A stretch of DNA of 8,041 bases from NCBI GenBank assembly GCA_009923795.1, contig RFSU01000108.1:1-8041 (forward strand), in the 5' to 3' direction. The stretch comes from Sphingomonadaceae bacterium (GTDB lineage Bacteria > Pseudomonadota > Alphaproteobacteria > Sphingomonadales > Sphingomonadaceae). The position numbers and the translations under genes are program-made. This document shows positions 1 to 6,780 of the stretch, one piece after another; position 1 is the first letter of the stretch, and every line of letters starts with the position of its first letter. The notes beneath the pieces were generated by a model. It had not been told where the DNA came from and ran no database searches. It was given only the letters and a program-made list of their open reading frames with translations.

Positions 1-340
1 TTTGTGAGTATATTTCCATTACATCAATCTTCATTCCTACGCTCATGAAGAAAAGGCCTAGCAACAAACTTTTAAAGGGATAAATACTTTCGTGGGCTTT
101 AACTCTAAATTCGGTTTCAGCCACAAGAACTCCGGCCACGAAAGCTCCAAGAGCAAGAGATAGTCCAAAATGCTCCGTTCCCCAAGAAGCTGAAAGAACT
201 ACTAATAAAGTTACGGCAATCGGTAATTCACTACTCTCGCTACCTGAATCCGAAGATATGAAAGAAAACAAAGGCCGGAGTAATAATCTACCGGCAATAA
301 AAATAACTCCCAGGGCAACCACGGCCTTTAAAAGCGCACC
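1..340 (-). CDS. Fragment of a KefB/KefC-type (CPA2) cation:proton antiporter, from a foreign or misjoined source
   Basis: The minus strand is open through this stretch and encodes about 113 residues with no start and no stop. Recognisable pieces, in order, are a hydrophobic helix ending 'AGRLLLRPLF', the segment 'GLSLALGAFVAGVLVAET', and 'LLLGLFFMSVGMKID'. These match the second half of the membrane domain of KefB/KefC-like monovalent-cation:proton antiporters, which exchange K+ or Na+ for H+ across the inner membrane. The first half of the membrane domain and any C-terminal RCK/TrkA nucleotide-binding domain are absent. GC is about 41% by hand count, and codons such as TTA, AGA and ATA are frequent, unlike all the other genes here. 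At its upstream end it runs in frame into the alpha/beta-hydrolase gene, so the true antiporter N-terminus is not present. The family call is firm; that it belongs on this chromosome is doubtful. Confidence 0.82.
323..340. other. Probable chimeric junction between low-GC and high-GC DNA
   Basis: Composition, codon use and protein family all change within these few bases. To the right, the minus strand encodes the end of an alpha/beta hydrolase ('GHAPALNEPAATRALG'). To the left, it encodes the interior of an antiporter. The shared stretch reads 'GALLKAV' (codons 340-320), which is plausible both as the hydrolase C-terminus and as the antiporter's 'ALLKA' segment before a membrane helix. The reading frame happens to be kept, giving a 394-codon open frame from 1183 to 2. 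A join in a short stretch of shared sequence is typical of assembly or amplification chimeras. A real recombination event is possible but would join half a transporter to a soluble enzyme. Confidence 0.75.
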
Positions 341-1183
341 CAAAGCGCGGGTCGCCGCCGGTTCATTCAGGGCGGGCGCATGGCCCACGCCCGGAACAGT
401 TGTGAGCTTTGCGCCCGGCAGACGACGGGCCATGTCCCGCGCCACGCCCTCTGACAGCAAGTCAGAAAGGCCACCCCTTAAAATCGAAACCGGGGCATCG
501 CCCAAAGCCTCATAAGCGGGCCAGAGATCAAACGGCTCTGTCGCAAGCTTCATCGGTTCAGAGATTTGCATGTCGTAATCGAGAACGATGCGCCCCTTTC
601 GCGTGAGGCGACAGACCCGCTTTGCATAAGCAATCCAATCCTCCAAATCATAGGAGGGATAGATCATCTGCTGCATCTCGCCCAAATCGCGCGCCGCGTG
701 CACCCATGTCGGCCATGTTTGCGTGCGGCCAACGGAACTGCGAATGCGCTCTAAGCCCTTGGGGTCGAGCACCGGGCCAATATCGTTGAGCAGGGCCCCT
801 GCGATACGACCGGGCTTTATCCCCGCCATCAACATGGTGATGACACCGCCCAGAGATGTACCGATGGGCACAAATTTTTTGATCTTTAACTCGGTGAGCA
901 GTAGCTCAATATCCTGCACATAGGTCAGCGGGACATAGGTCATCGGGTCCTTGGCATAGGCCGATTCGCCTCGACCGCGCAGATCAACGCAGATAACGCG
1001 CCAATCGCCCGAAAGGCGCTGGGCCACATGCTCAAAATCACGCACATTGCGCGTCAGGCCCGGGATACAGAGGATGGTCGGGCGCCGTTTATCACCCGGA
1101 TAGTCGCGATAATGCAGCCGAAGGCCATCATTCGACCACCAATAGCCATCACCATATTGCGCTTTTGCACTCATCACCTCCAT
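323..1183 (-). CDS. Alpha/beta-fold hydrolase, 3' end lost in the junction
   Basis: The gene encodes about 287 residues of a soluble serine hydrolase of the alpha/beta-hydrolase fold; the substrate cannot be told from sequence. The triad is visible: nucleophile Ser110 in the elbow 'GTSLGG', acid Asp241 in 'RGGLSDLLS', and His268 in 'GVGHAP'. 'IPGLTRN' near residue 40 is the oxyanion-hole loop, and 'VDLRGRGES' near 67-75 is the usual strand-turn motif. The protein is nearly full length for the family, but its native stop codon is missing because the frame continues into the antiporter fragment. The start is uncertain: ATG at 1183, or ATG at 1174 (MSAKAQY), which has GGAGG upstream but only 2 nt away. 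It is divergent from selO, with start codons only 8 to 17 bp apart. Base composition matches the rest of the window to its right. Confidence 0.85.
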
Positions 1184-1194
1184 ATCGCGATATG
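1181..1194. promoter_or_regulatory. 14-bp perfect palindrome containing both divergent start codons
   Basis: CATATCGCGATATG reads the same on both strands. Its right end is the ATG of selO (1192-1194) and its left end is the complement of the upstream hydrolase ATG (1183-1181). The dyad is seen directly; a regulatory role is inference. With so little space between the genes, each promoter must lie inside the other gene or the transcripts must have almost no leader, so a protein bound here could control both. It could also be chance, or serve only as the translation-start region. Confidence 0.4.
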
Positions 1195-2586
1195 TCTCAG
1201 ATCCCGCAAGCTCCGCGTTATAAACCTGACCGCGCCATTGAAGAGGTGGCAGCCTTCCTCGCCGACCCCGTGCACGCCGCCGATTTTCCAGACACGATCT
1301 TGCGGTTCCGCAATGACAAAGCAGCAGCAGGCCTTGGCCTAGACTCGCTAGAGGATGCCCAATGGGTGGCGCATTTTGGCCGATTCACGCCCCTGCCGGA
1401 CAGCCTGCCGCAGCCGCTGGCGCTGCGCTATCACGGGCATCAGTTTCGCGCCTATAATCCTGACATTGGCGATGGCCGTGGCTTTCTGTTCGCCCAATTG
1501 CGCGACACACAGGGCCGGCTCATGGATTTGGGCACCAAGGGGTCGGGGCAGACGCCCTATAGCCGCTTCGGCGATGGCCGCCTGACCCTGAAAGGCGCGG
1601 TGCGCGAAATTCTGGCAACCGAAATGCTCGAAGCCTTGGACGTTGAAACCAGCCGCACCTTTTCCGTCATCGAAACGGGCGAGGCACTGCATCGCGGCGA
1701 TGAGCCAAGCCCCACGCGCTCTGCCGTGCTGGTGCGCCTATCGCATGGCCATATTCGCATCGGCAGCTTTCAACGGCTGGCCACGCTCGGCCTGACGGAG
1801 GAGCTACGACGCCTGACCGCCTATGCGCTGCGCCATTATTATGGCGAAAAAGATGGCCCGGATGCCGCCGTTCGGCTGGTGCAGCACGTCGTTCGCAAAA
1901 CGGCGCATCTGGCCGCAAGCTATATGGCGGCGGGCTTTGTCCATGGCGTGTTGAACAGCGACAACATCAACGTATCGGGCGAGAGCTTTGATTACGGCCC
2001 TTGGCGCTGGACACCGACATTCGATCCAAATTTCACCGCTGCCTATTTTGACGAACAGGGTCTTTATGCCTTTGGCAGACAAGCAGAGGCCATTCATTGG
2101 GATGTTGTCCAACTTGCTAATAGCGTTCTGGACATTGCGGATCGCGAGGCGCTGGTCGCGGCCATTAATGACTTTGCGCCGACCTATCGTCAGGCGCTGA
2201 TCGCCCGTGTTTTGTGGCGGCTGGGCGTTGAGCCCTTGACTGAGGAGCGGGATATTCGCGTCGTTACCGCGCTGGAAACGGCGCTTTATGAGTCGCGCGT
2301 CGAGATTGACCGTTTCTATTTTGATTGGGCGGGCGGCAGGCTGCGGCGGCCAGATGCACAGGGGCTCTATGGCGCAGAGGCATTCACTCAATTGGCCGAG
2401 GCATTGGCAGGCTACACACCGCAACAGGAGTTTTCCCATGCCTATTGGGCAGGCCACGCCCCCTGTTCGATGCACATAGAAGAGGTAGAGGCCATCTGGG
2501 CGCCCATTGCCGAACGGGATGACTGGTCAGCCCTTTATGCAAAGGTGGACGCCATTCGCGCTATGGGAGACGCGCTGCGGGGATGA
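1192..2586 (+). CDS. selO: Protein adenylyltransferase SelO (YdiU/UPF0061 family)
   Basis: This 464-residue protein is a full-length SelO, a kinase-like enzyme known in other bacteria to transfer AMP from ATP to Ser, Thr or Tyr of target proteins (AMPylation), with roles linked to oxidative stress. The family hallmark 'ALRYHGHQFRAYNPDIGDGR' is at 77-96. 'LGTKGSGQTPYSRFGDGR' at 113-130 carries the nucleotide-binding lysine, Lys116, and Glu139 follows at the expected spacing. 'HGVLNSDN' at 251-258 gives Asp257 and the metal ligand Asn258, and 'DYGP' gives Asp267. The Asp-to-Asp spacing of 10 equals that recalled for Pseudomonas syringae SelO. I see only one cysteine (Cys425), so the regulatory disulfide described for E. 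coli SelO is unlikely. The start at ATG 1192 was chosen because homologs begin close to 'PRYKPD'. A TTG at 1165 would add nine residues lying over the divergent gene. No clear Shine-Dalgarno precedes 1192. astD follows after 15 bp. Confidence 0.95.
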   Translation: MSQIPQAPRYKPDRAIEEVAAFLADPVHAADFPDTILRFRNDKAAAGLGLDSLEDAQWVAHFGRFTPLPDSLPQPLALRYHGHQFRAYNPDIGDGRGFLFAQLRDTQGRLMDLGTKGSGQTPYSRFGDGRLTLKGAVREILATEMLEALDVETSRTFSVIETGEALHRGDEPSPTRSAVLVRLSHGHIRIGSFQRLATLGLTEELRRLTAYALRHYYGEKDGPDAAVRLVQHVVRKTAHLAASYMAAGFVHGVLNSDNINVSGESFDYGPWRWTPTFDPNFTAAYFDEQGLYAFGRQAEAIHWDVVQLANSVLDIADREALVAAINDFAPTYRQALIARVLWRLGVEPLTEERDIRVVTALETALYESRVEIDRFYFDWAGGRLRRPDAQGLYGAEAFTQLAEALAGYTPQQEFSHAYWAGHAPCSMHIEEVEAIWAPIAERDDWSALYAKVDAIRAMGDALRG

Positions 2587-2601
2587 TATAGGATCAAGCC
2601 T

Positions 2602-4017
2602 ATGACCCAAGAGCTTATCTCGACGAATCCCGCAACGGGCGCGGAACTCTGGCGCGGCCAGATCAGCTCGGTGGCGGCAGACGTTGCTGCGGCGCATGCC
2701 GCCTTCCCCCAATGGGCGGCGCGGCCACTGACAGAGCGGATTACGCTGGTCGAACGCTTTGCAGAGGTTGTGCGCAGCCGAAACGAGGCCTTTGCGACCC
2801 TGATTGCACAGGAAACGGGCAAACCCATTTGGGAAACGCGCACCGAAGTAGATGCCGTCATCAACAAGGTCGCGATTTCGATCAACGCCTTTGCCGAGCG
2901 CACGCCAGATCGGGACATTGCAACCACCGCCGGAGCGCGCACGCGCGTTCGGCATAAGCCGCATGGCGTTATGGCGGTGCTTGGCCCCTATAACTTCCCC
3001 GCCCATCTGCCCAATGGCCATATCATCCCTGCGCTCATCGCCGGGAACGTCATTGTCTTCAAACCCTCCGAAAAAACTCCCGCATGCGGCGCGATGCTGG
3101 TCGATTGTCTTCACGAAGCTGGCATCCCCAAGGATGTGGTGCGCCTTGTCATTGGCGGCGTGGCGGAGGGCCATGCCCTGGTCGCCCACCCGCATATCGA
3201 GGGCATTTTGTTTACCGGATCGGCGCGGACAGGCATTGCGCTGAACCGCCAATTTGCCGACCAACCGGGCAAGATGCTCGCGCTGGAAATGGGCGGCAAC
3301 AACCCCATCATCGCCTGGGATGTTGAGGATGTGGATGCCGCCGCCGCCCTGATCGTCCAATCGGCTTATTTGAGTGCCGGGCAACGCTGCACCGCCGCGA
3401 GCCGTCTGATCATAAGGCAAGGCGCAGAGCGCCCCCTCATCAACGCGATTGGTGGCCTGATTGACCGGATCATCATTGATGACCCCTTTGCCGATCCTGC
3501 CCCGTTCATGGGGCCTGTGATCGACATGGCAGCCGCGCATGGCCTGTTGCAAAGCTTTGCCGATCTTGAGGCCAAAGGCGGGCAGACCATCCGGCCGCTC
3601 ACCCAGATTCGGGCGGACCTGCCCTTCCTTACCCCCGCCCTCATCGATATGACTGATGCGACAGACCGGCCAGATGAAGAGTTGTTCGGCCCCGTGCTGC
3701 AAATTGTCCGCGTGGCGGATTTTGACGCCGCCATTGCAGAGGCCAATGCCACGCGCTTCGGCCTTGCCGCGGCGCTGATTGGCGGCACACAGGCCCAATT
3801 TGACCAGTTTTGGGCGCAGGGTCGCGCCGGTGTTCTTAACTGGAATAGGCCGACCAATGGCGCGCCCTCTGCTGCGCCCTTTGGCGGGCTGGGCCTGTCT
3901 GGCAATCATCGGCCCAGCGCCTTTTATGCGGCGGATTATTGCGCGTATCCGGTCGTTTCAGTCGAAGGTGATGCGCTTGAAGGGCGGATTATGACGGGTT
4001 TGGCGCCCGCCGCCTGA
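2602..4017 (+). CDS. astD: N-succinylglutamate 5-semialdehyde dehydrogenase (AstD)
   Basis: This 471-residue NAD-dependent aldehyde dehydrogenase oxidises N-succinylglutamate semialdehyde to N-succinylglutamate, the fourth step of the arginine succinyltransferase (AST) pathway, in the cytoplasm. The fold motifs are intact: oxyanion Asn131 in 'GPYNFPAHLPNGH', cofactor Lys154 in 'FKPSE', 'FTGSARTG' at 204-211, general base Glu229 in 'LEMGGNNP', and nucleophile Cys263 in 'AGQRCT'. 'EMGGNNP' and the C-terminal 'GNHRPSAFYAADYCAYP' set AstD apart from generic aldehyde dehydrogenases. It begins directly at 'STNPATGAELW', roughly 15 residues shorter at the N-terminus than E. coli AstD (492 aa). AGGA at 2590-2593, 8 nt upstream, supports ATG 2602. 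It probably shares a transcript with selO. The partners astA, astB, astC and astE are not in this window. Confidence 0.93.
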   Translation: MTQELISTNPATGAELWRGQISSVAADVAAAHAAFPQWAARPLTERITLVERFAEVVRSRNEAFATLIAQETGKPIWETRTEVDAVINKVAISINAFAERTPDRDIATTAGARTRVRHKPHGVMAVLGPYNFPAHLPNGHIIPALIAGNVIVFKPSEKTPACGAMLVDCLHEAGIPKDVVRLVIGGVAEGHALVAHPHIEGILFTGSARTGIALNRQFADQPGKMLALEMGGNNPIIAWDVEDVDAAAALIVQSAYLSAGQRCTAASRLIIRQGAERPLINAIGGLIDRIIIDDPFADPAPFMGPVIDMAAAHGLLQSFADLEAKGGQTIRPLTQIRADLPFLTPALIDMTDATDRPDEELFGPVLQIVRVADFDAAIAEANATRFGLAAALIGGTQAQFDQFWAQGRAGVLNWNRPTNGAPSAAPFGGLGLSGNHRPSAFYAADYCAYPVVSVEGDALEGRIMTGLAPAA

Positions 4018-4041
4018 AGTTTCCCTAAACAGGGGCCAATA

Positions 4042-4072
4042 ATCTCTGCTTTGCGCGTTGCGGAACAGAGAT
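4042..4072. promoter_or_regulatory. Dyad in the leader of the sulfur operon, possible operator or RNA hairpin
   Basis: ATCTCTG (4042-4048) and CAGAGAT (4066-4072) form a perfect 7-bp inverted repeat around a 17-nt centre. The centre could extend the stem imperfectly (TTT near GAA, GC near GC). It lies in the only 68-bp gap of the plus-strand genes, between the astD stop and the cobA Shine-Dalgarno, where control of the operon would be expected. It could be an operator for a dimeric regulator or a leader hairpin near the ribosome site. It does not resemble a SAM or other riboswitch known to me. I could not pick a convincing -35/-10 pair. Confidence 0.3.
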
Positions 4073-4074
4073 GC

Positions 4075-4085
4075 AGGAGGGAGGG
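4075..4085 (+). promoter_or_regulatory. Strong purine-rich ribosome-binding site of cobA
   Basis: AGGAGGGAGGG lies directly before ATG 4086. The AGGAGG core (4075-4080) sits 5 nt from that ATG and 11 nt from the next in-frame ATG at 4092. This favours 4086 (MSMGHV) and rules against the upstream in-frame ATG at 4071, which would put the Shine-Dalgarno inside the coding region. Confidence 0.75.
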
Positions 4086-4856
4086 ATGTCGATGGGCCAT
4101 GTTCTTCTTGTGGGCGCCGGACCGGGCGATCCAGATTTGCTGACCGTGAAGGCCGCACGCGCCTTGGCGCAAGCGGATGTCATTGTGCATGACGGCTTGG
4201 TCGATCCCGAGATTTTGGCGCTGGGCAACCCCCATGCGCGCTATATCTCCGTTGCGAAACAGCGCAGCCGCCATAGCGTACCACAGGACCGAATTAATGC
4301 GCTTCTTGTTGAGGAAGCCCGCGCTGGAAAGCGCGTCGTCCGCCTCAAATGCGGCGACCCCTTCATTTTCGGTCGGGGTGGCGAAGAAGCCGAGGAATGC
4401 CGCGCGGCTGGTGTCTCGGTCGAAGTCATCCCCGGCATATCGGCCGCTGTCGGCTGCGCTGCACAAGCCATGTTACCGCTCACACATCGCGACGCGTCCA
4501 GCGCGGTCAGCTTTGTGGCGGGCCAATGCAAGGGCCTGAGCGATCAGGATTGGTCGGGCCTTGCGGGCAAGGGTCGCACGCTTGTCATTTATATGGGCGT
4601 CGCCACGGCCTATGATATTGCCGAAAAGCTGATCGCAGACGGCGTATCACCCGATATGCCCGTTGCCGTTCTGGAACGCGGGACACGCAAAGGCGCACGC
4701 GCCCTCCGAACATTGCTGACCGATTTGGGCGATATGATTGCCCGGGACGGCGTACAAAGCCCGGCGATCATCATCGTTGGAGAGGTTGTCTTGCGCTCGG
4801 ATGCCGAAGACCGGCTGCGGGCGCTCGCAAAACAAGTGGAAGAAGCACAAGCATGA
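4086..4856 (+). CDS. cobA: Uroporphyrinogen-III C-methyltransferase (SUMT)
   Basis: This 256-residue enzyme uses two S-adenosylmethionine molecules to methylate uroporphyrinogen III at C2 and C7, giving precorrin-2, the precursor of siroheme (and of cobalamin where that is made). Tetrapyrrole-methylase motifs are in order: 'GAGPGDPDLLT' at 10-20, 'RLKCGDPFIFGRGGEE' at 86-101, 'PGISA' at 116-120, 'PLTHR' at 131-135, 'YMG' at 169-171 and 'PAIIIVGEVV' at 226-235. It is the stand-alone methylase, without the N-terminal dehydrogenase/ferrochelatase half of E. coli CysG, so conversion of precorrin-2 to siroheme must be encoded elsewhere. It is first in the operon, which suits supplying the cofactor of CysI encoded two genes downstream. 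Its stop overlaps the next start by 4 bp (ATGA). It is often annotated as cysG in such operons. Confidence 0.93.
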   Translation: MSMGHVLLVGAGPGDPDLLTVKAARALAQADVIVHDGLVDPEILALGNPHARYISVAKQRSRHSVPQDRINALLVEEARAGKRVVRLKCGDPFIFGRGGEEAEECRAAGVSVEVIPGISAAVGCAAQAMLPLTHRDASSAVSFVAGQCKGLSDQDWSGLAGKGRTLVIYMGVATAYDIAEKLIADGVSPDMPVAVLERGTRKGARALRTLLTDLGDMIARDGVQSPAIIIVGEVVLRSDAEDRLRALAKQVEEAQA

Positions 4857-5149
4857 AATTGTTGACGGGAAATGATCTCGCCTCGGGCGCGGTCACATGG
4901 TGGACAGGCAAGGACTGGTCCTTGCATGTTGAGGATGCAGCCGACGTCGGCGCACATGGCGAAGCCATTTTGACCGCTGAAGAAGGCGCACGCCGGGTCA
5001 ACGCCCCTTATTTGATCGACGCTGTGGCGACGCCCGAAGGCCCGCGCCCAGCCCATATTAAAGACCGCGTCCGGGCGCTCGGCCCCACCGTGCGTCCTGA
5101 CCTGACATTGAAACCGGCCGATCCGAACGCCGGAAGCTGGGTGATCTAA
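4853..5149 (+). CDS. DUF2849 protein of the sulfite-reduction operon
   Basis: This small soluble protein of 98 residues belongs to DUF2849, a family of unknown biochemical function found mainly in alphaproteobacteria between the siroheme methylase and the sulfite reductase. The N-terminus reads 'MKLLTGNDLASGAVTWW', followed by an acidic stretch ('VEDAADVGAHGEAILTAEEG'). It ends with 'AGSWVI' close to its stop. It has no cysteine, no signal peptide and no membrane segment, so it is unlikely to bind an iron-sulfur cluster. The start overlaps the cobA stop as ATGA, with GGAAGAAG 7 nt upstream inside cobA. Its stop overlaps the cysI start as TAATG. The tight coupling suggests it works with CysI, perhaps in assembly or electron delivery, but that is inference only. 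Confidence 0.85.
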   Translation: MKLLTGNDLASGAVTWWTGKDWSLHVEDAADVGAHGEAILTAEEGARRVNAPYLIDAVATPEGPRPAHIKDRVRALGPTVRPDLTLKPADPNAGSWVI

Positions 5150-6780
5150 TGTATAAATATGACCAATATGATCAGGCGATTGTGGATGCCCGCGTCGCCG
5201 AATTTGGCGATCAGGTGCGCCGCCGCATGGCCGGTGACATGACCGAAGATCAGTTCAAGCCGCTCCGCCTGATGAACGGCCTGTATCTGCAATTGCACGC
5301 CTATATGCTGCGCGTCGCTATTCCCTATGGCACGCTCGACAGCCGCCAGATGCGGATGCTCGCGCACATCGCGCGCAAATATGACCGCGACTATGGCCAT
5401 TTCACCACGCGCCAGAATATACAGTATAACTGGATCAAGCTGGAAGATGCACCGGCCATCCTCGCGGATCTGGCGACGGTTGAAATGCACGCCATCCAAA
5501 CCTCGGGCAATTGCATCCGCAATATCTCGTCTGATCAATATGCGGGTGCGGCAGCGGATGAAGTCGCTGATCCCCGGCCTTGGGCAGAGTTGCTGCGCCA
5601 ATGGTCAACCTTCCACCCGGAATTCAGCTATCTGCCCCGTAAGTTCAAAATTGCGGTGATTGCGTCGGACGAAGACCGGGCAGCGATGAAGCTGCACGAT
5701 ATTGGCATTCAGCTGGTGGAGCGGAATGGCAAGCTGGGCGCTGCCTTCTATGTCGGCGGGGGCATGGGCCGCACGCCGATGGTCGCGCCGCTGATCAAAG
5801 ACTTTGTGCCGATTGAGGATTATCTCAGCTACACCGAAGCCTGTCTGCGCGTGTACAACCGCTATGGCCGCCGGGATAACATCTACAAGGCGCGCATCAA
5901 GATCCTCATCCATGAATTGGGTGCCGAAGAATATGCCCGTCAGGTTGAAGAAGAATTTGCCCATGTAAAGACGCTGGGCATTGACCCCCCAGCAGCAGAG
6001 CTGGAGCGGATTTCCGCCTTCTTCGCCCCGCCCGCCTTTGACGCAGGCGCACCCGACAGCATCGACCGCAGCGACCCGGACTTTGCGGTCTGGCTTGACC
6101 AGAATGTGAAGGCGCACAAACAGCCGGGCTATGCCATTGTGAACATCAGCCTAAAGCCCGTTGGCGGCATTCCGGGCGATGCGTCCTCCGCACAGATCGA
6201 CGTGATGGCTGACTTTGCCGAGCGCTTCAGCTTTGATGAGCTGCGCGTCACGCATGCGCAAAACATCGTCCTGCCGCATGTCGCCAAGCGCGATCTTTAT
6301 GCCATGTGGCAGGCTCTGACCGAGGCGGACTTGGCCTCGGCCAACCTGGACTTGATTAGCGATATCATCGCCTGTCCGGGGCTGGATTATTGCAGCCTTG
6401 CCAATGCGCGATCCATTCCGGTTGCACAGAAAATCGCGCAGCGTTTTGCCGATCTGGATCGGCAGCGGACGCTGGGTGAATTGAAGCTCAAAATCTCAGG
6501 CTGCATCAATGCCTGTGGCCATCACCATGCCGGCCATATCGGCATTTTGGGTGTCGACCGAAAGGGCACGGAAAATTACCAGCTGCTGCTCGGCGGGTCG
6601 GGCGCTGAGGATACCAGCCTCGGCAAAATCACCGGCCCCGGCTTTGATGAAGATGGCGTTGTCGATGCCATTGAGCGCGTAACCGACAAATATTTGGAAC
6701 TGCGCGACACCGGGGAACGCTTCCTCGATACCTATCGCCGGGTCGGATTTGATCCGTTTAAGGAGGCAATTTATGGCTGA
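5149..6780 (+). CDS. cysI: Assimilatory sulfite reductase hemoprotein (CysI-type nitrite/sulfite reductase)
   Basis: This 543-residue cytoplasmic enzyme reduces sulfite to sulfide with six electrons on a coupled siroheme/[4Fe-4S] centre. The cluster cysteines are all present: Cys409 and Cys415 (C-X5-C in 'ACPGLDYCSLA'), and Cys452 and Cys456 (C-X3-C in 'SGCINACGHHH'); the last should bridge to siroheme iron. Basic residues that bind the anion in E. coli CysI have counterparts: Arg55 ('YMLRVAIPYG'), Arg124 ('CIRNISSD'), and Lys165 and Lys167 ('LPRKFK'). 'FTTRQNIQYNW' at 85-95 and 'GGGMGRTP' at 203-210 are further family motifs. Nitrite reductases share this fold; sulfite is favoured because cysH is in the same operon. 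No CysJ flavoprotein is seen, so the electron donor is probably a ferredoxin or an operon partner. The start overlaps the DUF2849 stop by 1 bp and has only a weak Shine-Dalgarno, suggesting coupled translation. Confidence 0.94.
   Translation: MYKYDQYDQAIVDARVAEFGDQVRRRMAGDMTEDQFKPLRLMNGLYLQLHAYMLRVAIPYGTLDSRQMRMLAHIARKYDRDYGHFTTRQNIQYNWIKLEDAPAILADLATVEMHAIQTSGNCIRNISSDQYAGAAADEVADPRPWAELLRQWSTFHPEFSYLPRKFKIAVIASDEDRAAMKLHDIGIQLVERNGKLGAAFYVGGGMGRTPMVAPLIKDFVPIEDYLSYTEACLRVYNRYGRRDNIYKARIKILIHELGAEEYARQVEEEFAHVKTLGIDPPAAELERISAFFAPPAFDAGAPDSIDRSDPDFAVWLDQNVKAHKQPGYAIVNISLKPVGGIPGDASSAQIDVMADFAERFSFDELRVTHAQNIVLPHVAKRDLYAMWQALTEADLASANLDLISDIIACPGLDYCSLANARSIPVAQKIAQRFADLDRQRTLGELKLKISGCINACGHHHAGHIGILGVDRKGTENYQLLLGGSGAEDTSLGKITGPGFDEDGVVDAIERVTDKYLELRDTGERFLDTYRRVGFDPFKEAIYG
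6761..6766 (+). promoter_or_regulatory. Ribosome-binding site that fixes the DUF934 start
   Basis: AGGAGG lies inside the last codons of cysI, 6 nt before ATG 6773. It selects that start (MAELRF) over the in-frame ATT at 6749 and shows that DUF934 has its own strong initiation despite overlapping cysI by 8 bp. Confidence 0.7.

Noticed and set aside
1131..1158. TTCGAC and CATATT as a possible -35/-10 pair for selO
   Set aside because: The match to consensus is poor, the spacing is 16 bp, and it lies within hydrolase coding sequence. It is too weak to call a promoter.
258..1342. Several short plus-strand frames over the hydrolase gene
   Set aside because: The minus strand carries a complete catalytic triad across this region, and the plus-strand frames are short, overlapping and featureless.
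1804..2475. Open frame of 223 codons on the minus strand opposite selO
   Set aside because: It is antisense to well-conserved SelO sequence and the translation looks like no known family.
2527..3909. Long open frame of 460 codons on the minus strand opposite astD
   Set aside because: Its translation has no recognisable domain and is exactly antisense to a clear AstD with all catalytic residues. Long antisense frames are common opposite GC-rich genes.
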